Assembly (NCBI GenBank): GCA_030668165.1
Contig: DAOUUM010000140.1
Coordinates: 1-7,369, forward strand
DNA length: 7,369 bases
DNA from: Candidatus Heimdallarchaeota archaeon
GTDB taxonomy: Archaea; Asgardarchaeota; Heimdallarchaeia; Heimdallarchaeales; Kariarchaeaceae
Reading direction: 5' to 3'
In this document: piece after piece, positions 1 to 7,044 of the stretch
How positions within the stretch are numbered: position 1 is the stretch's first letter
Layout of the letters: each line of letters opens with the position of its first letter
Made by a program: the position numbers and the translations under genes
Notes under the pieces: model-generated
Database searches by the model: none
Told to the model about the DNA's origin: nothing
The model's input: the letters and a program-made list of their open reading frames with translations, nothing else

Positions 1-44
1 TATTTTTCTATAATTTTTATTTGTTTGATATTCCTCTTAAGATT

Positions 45-70
45 GATGAAAAATTACGTATAGCTGAAAA
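45..70 (+). repeat. Short direct repeat, copy 1
   Basis: The core TGAAAAATTRCRTATAGCTG, with neighbouring bases, occurs here and again at 161-185, about 116 bases apart. Over 25 aligned bases, 22 are identical. Both copies are intergenic. The function is unknown; it could be a small dispersed element, a protein-binding site or the relic of a local duplication. Confidence 0.45.
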
Positions 71-160
71 GGCAGGTTTTTGAATTTGTGAGTATATTGT
101 GAATGCGTGAATCACCATTATATTATGATGTACAATAATTGGAATCTCCTCCCTATAAAT

Positions 161-192
161 GGTGAAAAATTGCATATAGCTGAAATCACCAA
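161..192 (+). repeat. Short direct repeat, copy 2, with extension shared with 6450-6463
   Basis: This second copy of the 45-70 repeat continues into GCTGAAATCACCAA (179-192). The same 14 bases recur exactly at 6450-6463 in another intergenic region, where a gapped match extends leftward as TTGGCATT against TTGCATATA here. An exact 14-mer shared within 7.4 kb of AT-rich DNA is only mildly unlikely by chance, so the link to the third site is tentative. Confidence 0.4.
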
Positions 193-328
193 GTTTTCCA
201 GTTTCAGGTTGATTGTATTACCCTATAATTTATGATTAGCTTGTATTTAGTCAGTCATAGTATATTTGCCATTTTAAGTGAATATTTTCAATTATTCATA
301 ACTAATTTCTATATTGTAATTGACAGTA

Positions 329-3220
329 TTACAGATTTAAGCGATCCTCTCTCATTATTATATCCAATATATCGATAAAAAAATCTGCATTCTCGATGGT
401 AAATTGCATTGGTGGTTTAATTTTCAATACATTGTGTAGAGGTCCATCTGTAGAGATCAATATGCCATGATCTCGCATTCGATTGGTGATATAATTGGCC
501 TCATCTGCTGCAGGTGTCAGGTGCTCATCCAGAATTAACTCAACACCAATGTATAAACCCATCCCACGGACATCACCTATCAAATCATATTTGATTTTCA
601 GTTCAGATAATCTGTCAAGAAGATAGGTACCTACTTCCAAGGCATGATCCTGGAGTTGTTCTGAATGAACCACCTCTAGCACTGCAGATCCAACTGCACA
701 GGAAACCGGATTTCCCCCAAATGAATTGAAATATTCCATCCCATTGTTGAATGCATCTGCTATTTCCTTTGTAGTCACGACTGCAGCCAAGGGATGTCCA
801 TTTCCTATGGGTTTACCCAGGACAATAATATCTGGGATGACATCTTGCTGTTCAAATCCCCAGAAATAGTTTCCAATTCTGCCAAAACCAACCTGCACCT
901 CATCAGCAATGCATACACCACCTGCATCTCTTACATGCGCAAATGCATGTACGAAGTATCCTTTTGGTAAGACAATCTGCCCTCCCACTCCAGGAAGTGA
1001 TTCGCATATAAATGCAGCAATTTTATTATTCTTGACAACATTTGCAATCTCCTCTGCATATAATTTTCCGGTATCTCCTGCTCTGAATTCACCTCTAAAT
1101 ACATCTGGTGTTTTTACAGGATGGACGAAATCTCTTCTTCCAGCACCTCCTGGTCCATCAAATTTGTAAGGAGAAATGTCAATTAACAGATTCGTATTAC
1201 CATGATATGCACAATCGAGGACAATAACATCATCTCTTTGCGTATAAGCTCTTGCAAGTCTGATGGCCAGTTCATTTGCCTCTGATCCTGAATTGACAAA
1301 AAAACATACCTCAAGTGGTTTGGGTAGGGTTTTTAGCAATTCTTTGGTGTAGTTGATAATATTCCCATGCAAATATCGGGTATTGGTGTTGAGTACCTGT
1401 GCCTGTTTAATCAAACTCTCAACCACATGCGGATGATTATGCCCAACATGGGGTATGTTGTTCACAGCATCCAAATACTGTCTGCCAGTATGATCATAGA
1501 GATACTGCATGAACCCCCTTTCAATTTTCAGTGGTCTGTTGTAGGAGACTGATAATGATCCGCCCAAATGTTTGCCACGATATGCCCTGATATCATCAAA
1601 ACTAAGCGATACAGAACCCATATCTTGAATTTTCAGTATTAAATTAGGATCTGGACTGATTTTCTTCCATATATCACGATATCTGTACTCAACTACTCCT
1701 GGAAATGTCCCCTTGTAGCCCAGCATATCCCTTATGAGCTGAAAATGCAGATGAGGTGGCCAGTTTCCATTGATCTCATAATTACCGATTTCGGCTATTT
1801 TCTCTCCCTTTCGGATTTTATTACCAATTTCAAATCCATTAATGGAGGCAAGATGACCATAAAGAGTCCAGAAAGAAATATTATCAATCTTATGTTCCAA
1901 GATGAGTGTGGGACCATAATCGAATCTACCTTCATTATTGGCAAAGCTATGAACAATTCCATCAAGAGGTGCATATATTGATGTTCCGGGTTTGGAAAAG
2001 AGATCGATGCCCATATGTGTTGCACGCCAGTCATATCCATCATTGACCTTTATTTTGAATGCATCGTGAATGTACTGCAATCTTGTCTCATCATATCGTC
2101 CTAGCAGGATCTCATCACCCAACTCTACTTTAATATCAGTAAAATCTGTTACCAAACCCAGATCCGTGGATCCGACACTCAGATCAATAATCTCAAATTC
2201 ACCTTGCATAATTTTTGCGGGTTCAATTGTGATCTTAAATTCCAATAGTGATTCAGGTATCATATCCACCGCATCCCTGAACAAATATCGAACCAGCTGA
2301 GGATTTATCTCCCTTAATTTATGTAATGCCTTCAATGCAGGTTGTTGAGATATCAGAAGATACTCATTATCCGGTTCTTGTGTTATCTGATATGAGGACA
2401 TTGAAACACTAACACAGAGTCTTGTGGCAGCAAGAACCAGGAGATTATCAATTTCATACTCAGTTAAAGGTATGATACTATGATATCCCTTGATAACCTG
2501 AATAGCGGAGTGTATGGGATCATCCTTATCAAGAATTATATAGGCAATAGCTATTGCCAATTCAAAAATTGTGGCTGTATGAACCATATCACCAAAATCT
2601 ATAATTGATGGTCGTTCATTTTGTACAATAATATTGTACTCATTGGCATCATTATGAATCATTGATTGTCTGAATCTGGAGAGATCTATTTTTTTGAACT
2701 GGTCAAGAAAATGAGGCAGTATATCCTTATCCTTTGTAAATTCCATATTTTTACTAATCAAGTTTTCAGCATGCATTAGATCCCAGTGAAAATAATCATT
2801 TATCTTTGGATGTGAAAAATCCATTAATTCATCATCAATTGTTGATATCAACTGCCCTATTTTGAATAATAATTCATCTGTGTAGGTACAATCGGCGAGA
2901 ACTTTTCCAGGAAGATAGTCCAATAAACGGATAAGGTGATTATCAAACCTGAACAGGAGTTCATTATTATTGTTGGGATGAATCCCAATCTGATTGATAT
3001 TTTCAATTTTCTTAATAACGTTGTTCTGAAAATTGAGAAATTCTTCCTCTTCGTCGATATTGGCAATTTTTAATACATAATCATATTCAAGCACACGAAA
3101 GTTCTGATCATTGTATGATGGGAGTTCCTCAACTTCAGCAGTGATACCATAGCAATTCTCAAGTATGTCTTTCACCCTACTCTCATCAAATGTAGGTCTG
3201 CTACTCTTTTCAATTTTCAA
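329..3220 (-). CDS. Fused APH-type kinase / M23 metallopeptidase / class III PLP phospho-lyase-like enzyme
   Basis: This 963-residue protein has three domains. Residues 1-325 are an APH/choline-kinase fold with the Brenner loop IHNDANEYNII (H189, D191, N196) and the metal-binding DFGD (D208). Residues 326-395 form a linker. Residues 395-520 are an M23 (LytM-type) domain with HMGID (H402, D406), YGHL (H456) and PHLHF (H490, H492), so the zinc site looks complete. Residues 540-963 are a class III aminotransferase fold with SGSEANE (644-650), YHG (672-674), DEVQ (773-776) and the PLP lysine K803 in LGKPIGNG. ISPYKF (682-687) followed by TPDVFRG (704-710) recalls the AGXT2L group (ETNPPL, PHYKPL), which eliminates phosphate and ammonia from phosphorylated amino compounds. 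Inference: the kinase makes the phospho-substrate that the PLP domain cleaves, as HYKK and PHYKPL do for hydroxylysine; the actual substrate is unknown. There is no signal peptide, so the protein is probably cytoplasmic. The start is TTG at 3220-3218: an in-frame stop lies two codons upstream, there is no ATG before residue 133, and the RPTF segment just after the start fits the family's N-terminus. Confidence 0.9.
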   Translation of the reverse strand: MKIEKSSRPTFDESRVKDILENCYGITAEVEELPSYNDQNFRVLEYDYVLKIANIDEEEEFLNFQNNVIKKIENINQIGIHPNNNNELLFRFDNHLIRLLDYLPGKVLADCTYTDELLFKIGQLISTIDDELMDFSHPKINDYFHWDLMHAENLISKNMEFTKDKDILPHFLDQFKKIDLSRFRQSMIHNDANEYNIIVQNERPSIIDFGDMVHTATIFELAIAIAYIILDKDDPIHSAIQVIKGYHSIIPLTEYEIDNLLVLAATRLCVSVSMSSYQITQEPDNEYLLISQQPALKALHKLREINPQLVRYLFRDAVDMIPESLLEFKITIEPAKIMQGEFEIIDLSVGSTDLGLVTDFTDIKVELGDEILLGRYDETRLQYIHDAFKIKVNDGYDWRATHMGIDLFSKPGTSIYAPLDGIVHSFANNEGRFDYGPTLILEHKIDNISFWTLYGHLASINGFEIGNKIRKGEKIAEIGNYEINGNWPPHLHFQLIRDMLGYKGTFPGVVEYRYRDIWKKISPDPNLILKIQDMGSVSLSFDDIRAYRGKHLGGSLSVSYNRPLKIERGFMQYLYDHTGRQYLDAVNNIPHVGHNHPHVVESLIKQAQVLNTNTRYLHGNIINYTKELLKTLPKPLEVCFFVNSGSEANELAIRLARAYTQRDDVIVLDCAYHGNTNLLIDISPYKFDGPGGAGRRDFVHPVKTPDVFRGEFRAGDTGKLYAEEIANVVKNNKIAAFICESLPGVGGQIVLPKGYFVHAFAHVRDAGGVCIADEVQVGFGRIGNYFWGFEQQDVIPDIIVLGKPIGNGHPLAAVVTTKEIADAFNNGMEYFNSFGGNPVSCAVGSAVLEVVHSEQLQDHALEVGTYLLDRLSELKIKYDLIGDVRGMGLYIGVELILDEHLTPAADEANYITNRMRDHGILISTDGPLHNVLKIKPPMQFTIENADFFIDILDIIMREDRLNL

Positions 3221-3240
3221 TAATTATTTATAAGTCGTGA

Positions 3241-3253
3241 TAGATATAATATT
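3241..3253 (-). promoter_or_regulatory. Candidate TATA box for the fused enzyme gene
   Basis: Read on the minus strand this is AATATTATATCTA, centred about 26 bases upstream of the TTG start. At normal archaeal spacing transcription would begin at or next to base 3220, giving a leaderless or nearly leaderless mRNA. This agrees with the absence of a Shine-Dalgarno sequence. A stronger-looking TATAAATA lies closer (about 3225-3232), but it would place the transcription start inside the coding region, so it is less likely to be the main box. Confidence 0.35.
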
Positions 3254-3387
3254 TTCTCATGATTATTATTCAATCGTATCTAATGCATAGTAAATAGATG
3301 ATTGAGTTGAGGAAGGGATAACACCATAATATGCAAAAATAATCGCTTTCGAAATTATTAAAAGTATAACAATAAAACTAAAAATAT

Positions 3388-3398
3388 CAAATTTATAG
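3388..3398 (+). promoter_or_regulatory. Candidate TATA box for the surface-protein gene
   Basis: TCAAATTTATAG ends here. TTTATA (3392-3397) would place transcription start near 3421, about 32 bases before the ATG at 3453. AGGGA at 3446-3450 is a weak ribosome-binding candidate but sits only two bases from the ATG. The region 3221-3452 is shared with the divergent minus-strand gene, so common regulation is possible but not shown. Confidence 0.35.
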
Positions 3399-3452
3399 TT
3401 TCCGTATATTAGATATACTTATAATAATTCTAACCTACAAGTACTAGGGACT

Positions 3453-6269
3453 ATGATTAAATCAAAATGGGTGAGATTATTAATCACTACTATACTTATC
3501 GGATTATTATTAATAATCATACAATATGATAACGATTTAGAATATCAAACAATTGCATCATCAAATACCGATGTAGATCAAAATGATAGTGCTATAACTA
3601 GCATTTCTGGTAATGCATTCTCGCAGGAAATAACTAAAATAGGCCAATATGGCGAAAAGGGATTGGCAAGAGACGTATTTGTTGTTGATAATCTTGCTTA
3701 TTTAGCTGATGATTATGCTGGTTTGGAAATCTATAATGTCACTGATGTATCGAATCCGGTAAAGATAAGTCAATATTATGATGGTGGACATACACGAGGA
3801 ATTTTTGTTGATGGCTCGTATGCCTATCTAGCTGATAATAACGATGGACTTGAAATAATCGACATATCTGATCCTTATAATCCAGTTGAGGTTGGACAGT
3901 TCAATGATGGTAATTATGCCTATGATGTGGTAGTTAATGGGAGTTATGCATATGTAGCTGATTATGAGGATGGTTTGGAGATCATAGATATTTCCGATCC
4001 AACTAATCCTATCAAGGTTGGTCAGGTTTATGACGGGGGTAGAGCATTTAATGTATTTGTTGATGGCTCATTTGCCTATCTAGCTGACGATGCAGATGGT
4101 CTAGAAATAATTAATGTAACCAATCCCTCAAATCCAGTTGAAGTGGGTCAGTTCGATGATGGTGGATTTGCTCTGGATGTCCATATTGTTGGAAATTATG
4201 CCTACGTAGCAGATTGTATCAATCATCTGGAAATAATAGATATCTCAGATCCCACTAATCCTATTGAGGTTGGACAAATTATATCCGGTAATGCATATGG
4301 CATATTTGCTGACTCAAATTATGCATATGTAACCAACTATGATATTGGGCTAGTAGTCATTGATATTTCAGATCCCACTAATCCTGTCACCCTAGGTCAA
4401 TACTATGATGGGGGGAATGCGCACGGTGTTTTTGCTCAAGATAATTATGCTTTTGTGGCAGATTATTCTGATGGTCTAGAAATAATTAACGTGACTAATC
4501 CAGCTAATCCTGTTGAGGTGGGCTCTTTTGATGATGGTGGAGAAACTAGAGATTTAGTCACAAGTGGATCGTATGCATATATCGCAGATAGTTATGCAGG
4601 TTTGAGGATAGTAGATATCTCAGATCCAGTTAATCCTGTTAAGGTGGGACAACATTATGATGGAGGGAATGGAGTTGGCGTGGCAGTACAAGGAGATTAC
4701 GCCTATGTTGCAGATTATTTTGATGGTATGGAGGTCATTGACATCTCAGATCCCTCAAATCCAGTGGAAGTGGGACAATTTGATGATGGTGGAACATCAC
4801 AAAAAGTTAAAGTGATGGGAAATTATGCATATGTTGCTGATGAAGCTGATGGCCTGGAAATAATAGATATATCAGATCCAACCAATCCAATTGAAATTGG
4901 GCAATATTATGATACAGGAAGACCTTATGATTTATCCATTTATGGATCGTATGCATATTTGGCAGATGGTCCAAATGGTCTGAAAATTATAGATATTTCT
5001 GATCCAACCAATCCATTCATGGTTGGCCAAGTTAATGGAGGAGGAACAGCTAGGGGTATTTTTGTACTTGGTGCAATTGCATATATTGCTTGTAGTGACG
5101 TTCTATTTCTAATAGATATCAGTAATGTTACAAATCCAGTCATAATCAGTCAATTTGATAGCGATCTAACAACAAATGTATTTGTGAATGGATCCTATGC
5201 CTATATTGCAGATTATTATGGATTAAAAATCGTTGACGTTACTGACCCCTATAATCCAGTTCAAGAAGATTTATTTTATGATGGTGGAGAATCATATTCT
5301 GTATTTGTTAATGGAGAGTATGTTTACGTGGCTGATGGACGTGACGGAATGGAAATATTCACCTGGTTAGTTAAGTACAGTCCCACCAGTCCACTTAATT
5401 TGATTTTAACTGATACACACAACCATTCTATTGAAATTAAGTGGGATATACCATTAGAAGATGGGGGAGCCCCAATTACTTCATATAATTTATATCGGGG
5501 TACAAATATTAGTGATTTACATTATTTAACGACGGTTGATGATAATGCCACATATATCGATAGTGAAGCTACTATGGGTGTTGAATATTACTACGCAGTA
5601 ACAGCAGTCAATTCTGTAGGTGAAAGCAGTTTGTCTGAGTCTGTATCAATAATTCCTACTAGCAAACCTACTACGCCACAAAATATTGCTTTAAGTTTAA
5701 ATGACGACTTCATTGTTTACATAACATGGAGTACTTCATTTGATACTGGTGGGCTATCTATCTCAAATTATAGTATTTATCGTGGAGAATCTGAGAGTAA
5801 TCTTAGTTTATCTATTACATTATCAGCACCATTAATTGAATATTTTGATAACTCGGTCGAATATGGTTTGACATATTTTTATGCGATCTCAGCAACTAAT
5901 TCTCTAGGTGAGAGTGATTTATCTGCGATTCTCAGTATTGCTATTATTGAGGAGACGATTACAACTACCAGTGATACTACTACACAGGATACGTCAGAAT
6001 CAACCACTACCACCGATACTACTACACAGGATACATCGGAATCAACCACTACCACACAGACTACCTCTAGATCTTCAACTACAACCACCGATGATACTAC
6101 ACCGGATTCTTCTGGATCGTCAACTACAACTGATAATTCAAACTCAGAAACAGACGAAGATAATACAATTCAACCTAGTCCAACTTTAGATCTCCCAATA
6201 AACCAGATTACAAGTATTCTTTCAATAATAATGATTGTGATAATCGGACGAAGAAAAAAGATGAACTGA
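3453..6269 (+). CDS. Secreted, membrane-anchored surface protein: LVIVD propeller repeats, two FN3 domains, Thr-rich stalk
   Basis: This 938-residue protein begins with a basic then hydrophobic segment (about residues 5-24), a signal peptide or uncleaved anchor; no clear cleavage site is seen. Residues 60-637 hold 14 units of about 42 residues with cores such as GLEIIDISDPTNPIEVGQ and YAYVAD, matching the LVIVD beta-propeller family. Two FN3-like domains follow (about 643-736 and 738-832), each with the W, SxYxIYRG/SYNLYRG, YYAVTAVNS or FYAISATNS and LGES/VGES pattern. Residues 836-906 are a Thr/Ser/Asp-rich, probably glycosylated stalk. A hydrophobic helix (about 916-931) then ends in GRRKKMN, typical of archaeal C-terminal anchors. 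At least ten N-glycosylation sequons are present (for example N95, N162, N221, N346, N698). The likely role is at the cell surface, in adhesion or ligand binding; the partner is unknown. The first ATG of the frame precedes the hydrophobic segment directly, which supports the chosen start. Confidence 0.9.
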   Translation: MIKSKWVRLLITTILIGLLLIIIQYDNDLEYQTIASSNTDVDQNDSAITSISGNAFSQEITKIGQYGEKGLARDVFVVDNLAYLADDYAGLEIYNVTDVSNPVKISQYYDGGHTRGIFVDGSYAYLADNNDGLEIIDISDPYNPVEVGQFNDGNYAYDVVVNGSYAYVADYEDGLEIIDISDPTNPIKVGQVYDGGRAFNVFVDGSFAYLADDADGLEIINVTNPSNPVEVGQFDDGGFALDVHIVGNYAYVADCINHLEIIDISDPTNPIEVGQIISGNAYGIFADSNYAYVTNYDIGLVVIDISDPTNPVTLGQYYDGGNAHGVFAQDNYAFVADYSDGLEIINVTNPANPVEVGSFDDGGETRDLVTSGSYAYIADSYAGLRIVDISDPVNPVKVGQHYDGGNGVGVAVQGDYAYVADYFDGMEVIDISDPSNPVEVGQFDDGGTSQKVKVMGNYAYVADEADGLEIIDISDPTNPIEIGQYYDTGRPYDLSIYGSYAYLADGPNGLKIIDISDPTNPFMVGQVNGGGTARGIFVLGAIAYIACSDVLFLIDISNVTNPVIISQFDSDLTTNVFVNGSYAYIADYYGLKIVDVTDPYNPVQEDLFYDGGESYSVFVNGEYVYVADGRDGMEIFTWLVKYSPTSPLNLILTDTHNHSIEIKWDIPLEDGGAPITSYNLYRGTNISDLHYLTTVDDNATYIDSEATMGVEYYYAVTAVNSVGESSLSESVSIIPTSKPTTPQNIALSLNDDFIVYITWSTSFDTGGLSISNYSIYRGESESNLSLSITLSAPLIEYFDNSVEYGLTYFYAISATNSLGESDLSAILSIAIIEETITTTSDTTTQDTSESTTTTDTTTQDTSESTTTTQTTSRSSTTTTDDTTPDSSGSSTTTDNSNSETDEDNTIQPSPTLDLPINQITSILSIIMIVIIGRRKKMN
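3630..5363 (+). repeat. Tandem 126-base coding repeats (14 LVIVD units)
   Basis: The YAYxAD motif falls at residues 82, 124, 166, 208, 250, 291, 333, 375, 417, 459, 501, 543, 583 and 624 of the surface protein, a period of 42 residues (126 bases) with single- or two-residue deletions at three steps. Units have diverged at the DNA level but share stretches around GATATCTCAGATCC. Units 12-14 are the most divergent, and the last lacks the DPxNPVxVGQ half. Confidence 0.88.
5973..6056 (+). repeat. Two 42-base tandem repeats in the Thr-rich stalk
   Basis: Two adjacent 42-base copies (5973-6014 and 6015-6056) match at 39 of 42 bases and encode DTTTQDTSESTTTT twice. A degenerate continuation, TTSRSSTTTTDD, follows. 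The near identity points to recent duplication, so stalk length may vary between strains. The block encodes the extended Thr/Ser-rich spacer between the FN3 domains and the membrane anchor. Confidence 0.8.
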
Positions 6270-6472
6270 ACTGGTATAAACTTAATTGATTTTAAACGTG
6301 ATAGATCTATTTAATAGAAATAACTAATGGATTGCTAAAACAATTAATATATCATAAAAATTAACAGGATATGATTGAGAAAGATGTATCAATTAATATA
6401 AAATCAAGAGTTGAAGGAGAGAAGGGGAGCAAAAAAAAGAGTTGGCATTGCTGAAATCACCAAATAAATTCA

Positions 6473-6478
6473 TTATAA
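6473..6478 (+). promoter_or_regulatory. Candidate TATA box for the 135-residue membrane protein gene
   Basis: TTATAA within CATTATAAGG would set transcription start near 6502, leaving a leader of about 35 bases before the ATG at 6537. No Shine-Dalgarno-like sequence precedes that ATG. Confidence 0.3.
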
Positions 6479-6498
6479 GGAAGAATGGTCGTGAATGT

Positions 6499-6517
6499 TG
6501 GTATCCCTTTAATACCA
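6499..6517. repeat. Small inverted repeat upstream of the membrane protein gene
   Basis: TGGTAT (6499-6504) and ATACCA (6512-6517) are perfect 6-base arms around a 7-base spacer. The element overlaps the predicted transcription start, so it could be an operator or a hairpin in the 5' leader. A 6-base stem can also arise by chance. Confidence 0.3.
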
Positions 6518-6536
6518 GTTTCATCATTGGATTATT

Positions 6537-6944
6537 ATGAGGGACAATCATCTAAAATATAAATATCAATCTGTAAAACTGTCAAATATATTATTTTGCA
6601 TCCTTTTACCAGGATTGCTAATTGCATCGTTTCTCCTTGAAGGTGAACCTTATTTTAAAATTGGGCTCTCCTTCGTGATTATTCTCAATTGGATCTCTTT
6701 CATTGTCCTACGTAGAAGAATTGAGAAAATGAGATATTTCCTTATAGCAACCGAGATTATCACCATTGGTATGATAGCCATACCCTTTGTACTGGACTTC
6801 AATCTGATGATTTTGCTCATTCTCCTTATTGTGTCCGTTGGATCATTGCAAAATATATCTCATATTTGGGACAAACAATTTTTTAATTATTCAATTGATG
6901 TAGTTGCAGGTAGGAAATCAGAAGAAGCAGAAATCACCCCATGA
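6537..6944 (+). CDS. Small four-helix membrane protein, function unknown
   Basis: I do not recognise a family for this 135-residue protein. Four hydrophobic segments are visible at about residues 16-34, 41-58, 66-86 and 88-105. A basic loop, RRRIEKMR (59-66), lies between helices 2 and 3 and is probably cytoplasmic by the positive-inside rule. The first 15 residues are polar and basic; the last 30 are polar and end in the acidic EEAEITP. No catalytic or ligand-binding motif is apparent. The ATG at 6537 starts the frame just ahead of the first helix. The gene lies about 270 bases after the surface-protein gene and 100 bases before another small membrane-protein gene on the same strand, so operon membership is uncertain. 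Being a real gene is supported by the coherent membrane topology over the whole frame. Confidence 0.75.
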   Translation: MRDNHLKYKYQSVKLSNILFCILLPGLLIASFLLEGEPYFKIGLSFVIILNWISFIVLRRRIEKMRYFLIATEIITIGMIAIPFVLDFNLMILLILLIVSVGSLQNISHIWDKQFFNYSIDVVAGRKSEEAEITP

Positions 6945-7044
6945 TGGATGGTAGTCACAGCCTACCGATAAAAATGTAGAATAATTTAATTATTTTGCAT
7001 AGCCTTATTAGTTCAATATTTCCTCATTTTATTAGGTTTTAAGC
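6945..7044. other. Short AT-rich spacer with possible promoter
   Basis: This 100-base gap holds AATAATTTAATTATTTT (about 6981-6997), which could serve as a TATA region or as a T-rich stop signal for the preceding gene. AGG ten bases before the ATG at 7045 is a weak ribosome-binding candidate. Confidence 0.3.

Larger units (their letters stand above)
1..328. other. Non-coding stretch downstream of the fused enzyme gene
   Basis: I see no convincing gene in this AT-rich stretch. A frame on the plus strand is open from base 1 to a TAG at 61-63 and would encode about 20 mostly hydrophobic residues. It could be the tail of a membrane-protein gene entering from the left, but it is too short to separate from chance. 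The stretch holds an imperfect direct repeat at 45-70 and 161-185. No GC-rich hairpin followed by a T run was found next to the minus-strand stop at 329-331, so the terminator of that gene is not identified. Confidence 0.6.
6270..6536. other. Intergenic region between surface protein and small membrane protein
   Basis: This AT-rich gap has no supported gene. It contains a purine tract at 6413-6441 interrupted by a single C, the GCTGAAATCACCAA copy at 6450-6463, a candidate TATA box at 6473-6478 and an inverted repeat at 6499-6517. No clear terminator for the surface-protein gene was seen. Confidence 0.55.

Noticed and set aside
1..63. Open frame from the left edge ending at TAG, mostly hydrophobic residues
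   Set aside because: Only 20 codons are available in very AT-rich DNA, so Phe/Ile/Leu codons are expected by chance. There is no support for a gene tail.
44..67. TGATGA followed 14 bases later by CTGA, resembling boxes of an archaeal C/D guide RNA
   Set aside because: No matching C' and second D box follow at the required spacing, and the second repeat copy at 161-185 has GGTGAA in place of TGATGA.
107..115. Palindrome GTGA-A-TCAC near several GTGA/TGTGA repeats
   Set aside because: The arms are only four bases and it lies far from any gene start. This is expected by chance.
909..2300. Several plus-strand frames of 60-90 codons opposite the fused enzyme gene
   Set aside because: They lie entirely antisense to a well-supported coding region with intact domain motifs, overlap one another and show no coherent protein features.
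5879..6189. Overlapping frames on both strands at the Thr-rich stalk, one Val-rich and one Leu/Arg/Gln-rich
   Set aside because: Their biased composition is the direct product of reading the ACT/ACC-rich repeats in other frames, and they lie inside the surface-protein gene.
6371..6454. Small plus-strand ORF of 27 codons starting MIEKDVSINIK
   Set aside because: It is short, overlaps a low-complexity purine tract that produces its Lys/Glu/Gly content, and has no recognisable motif. It could be a small protein but cannot be told from chance.
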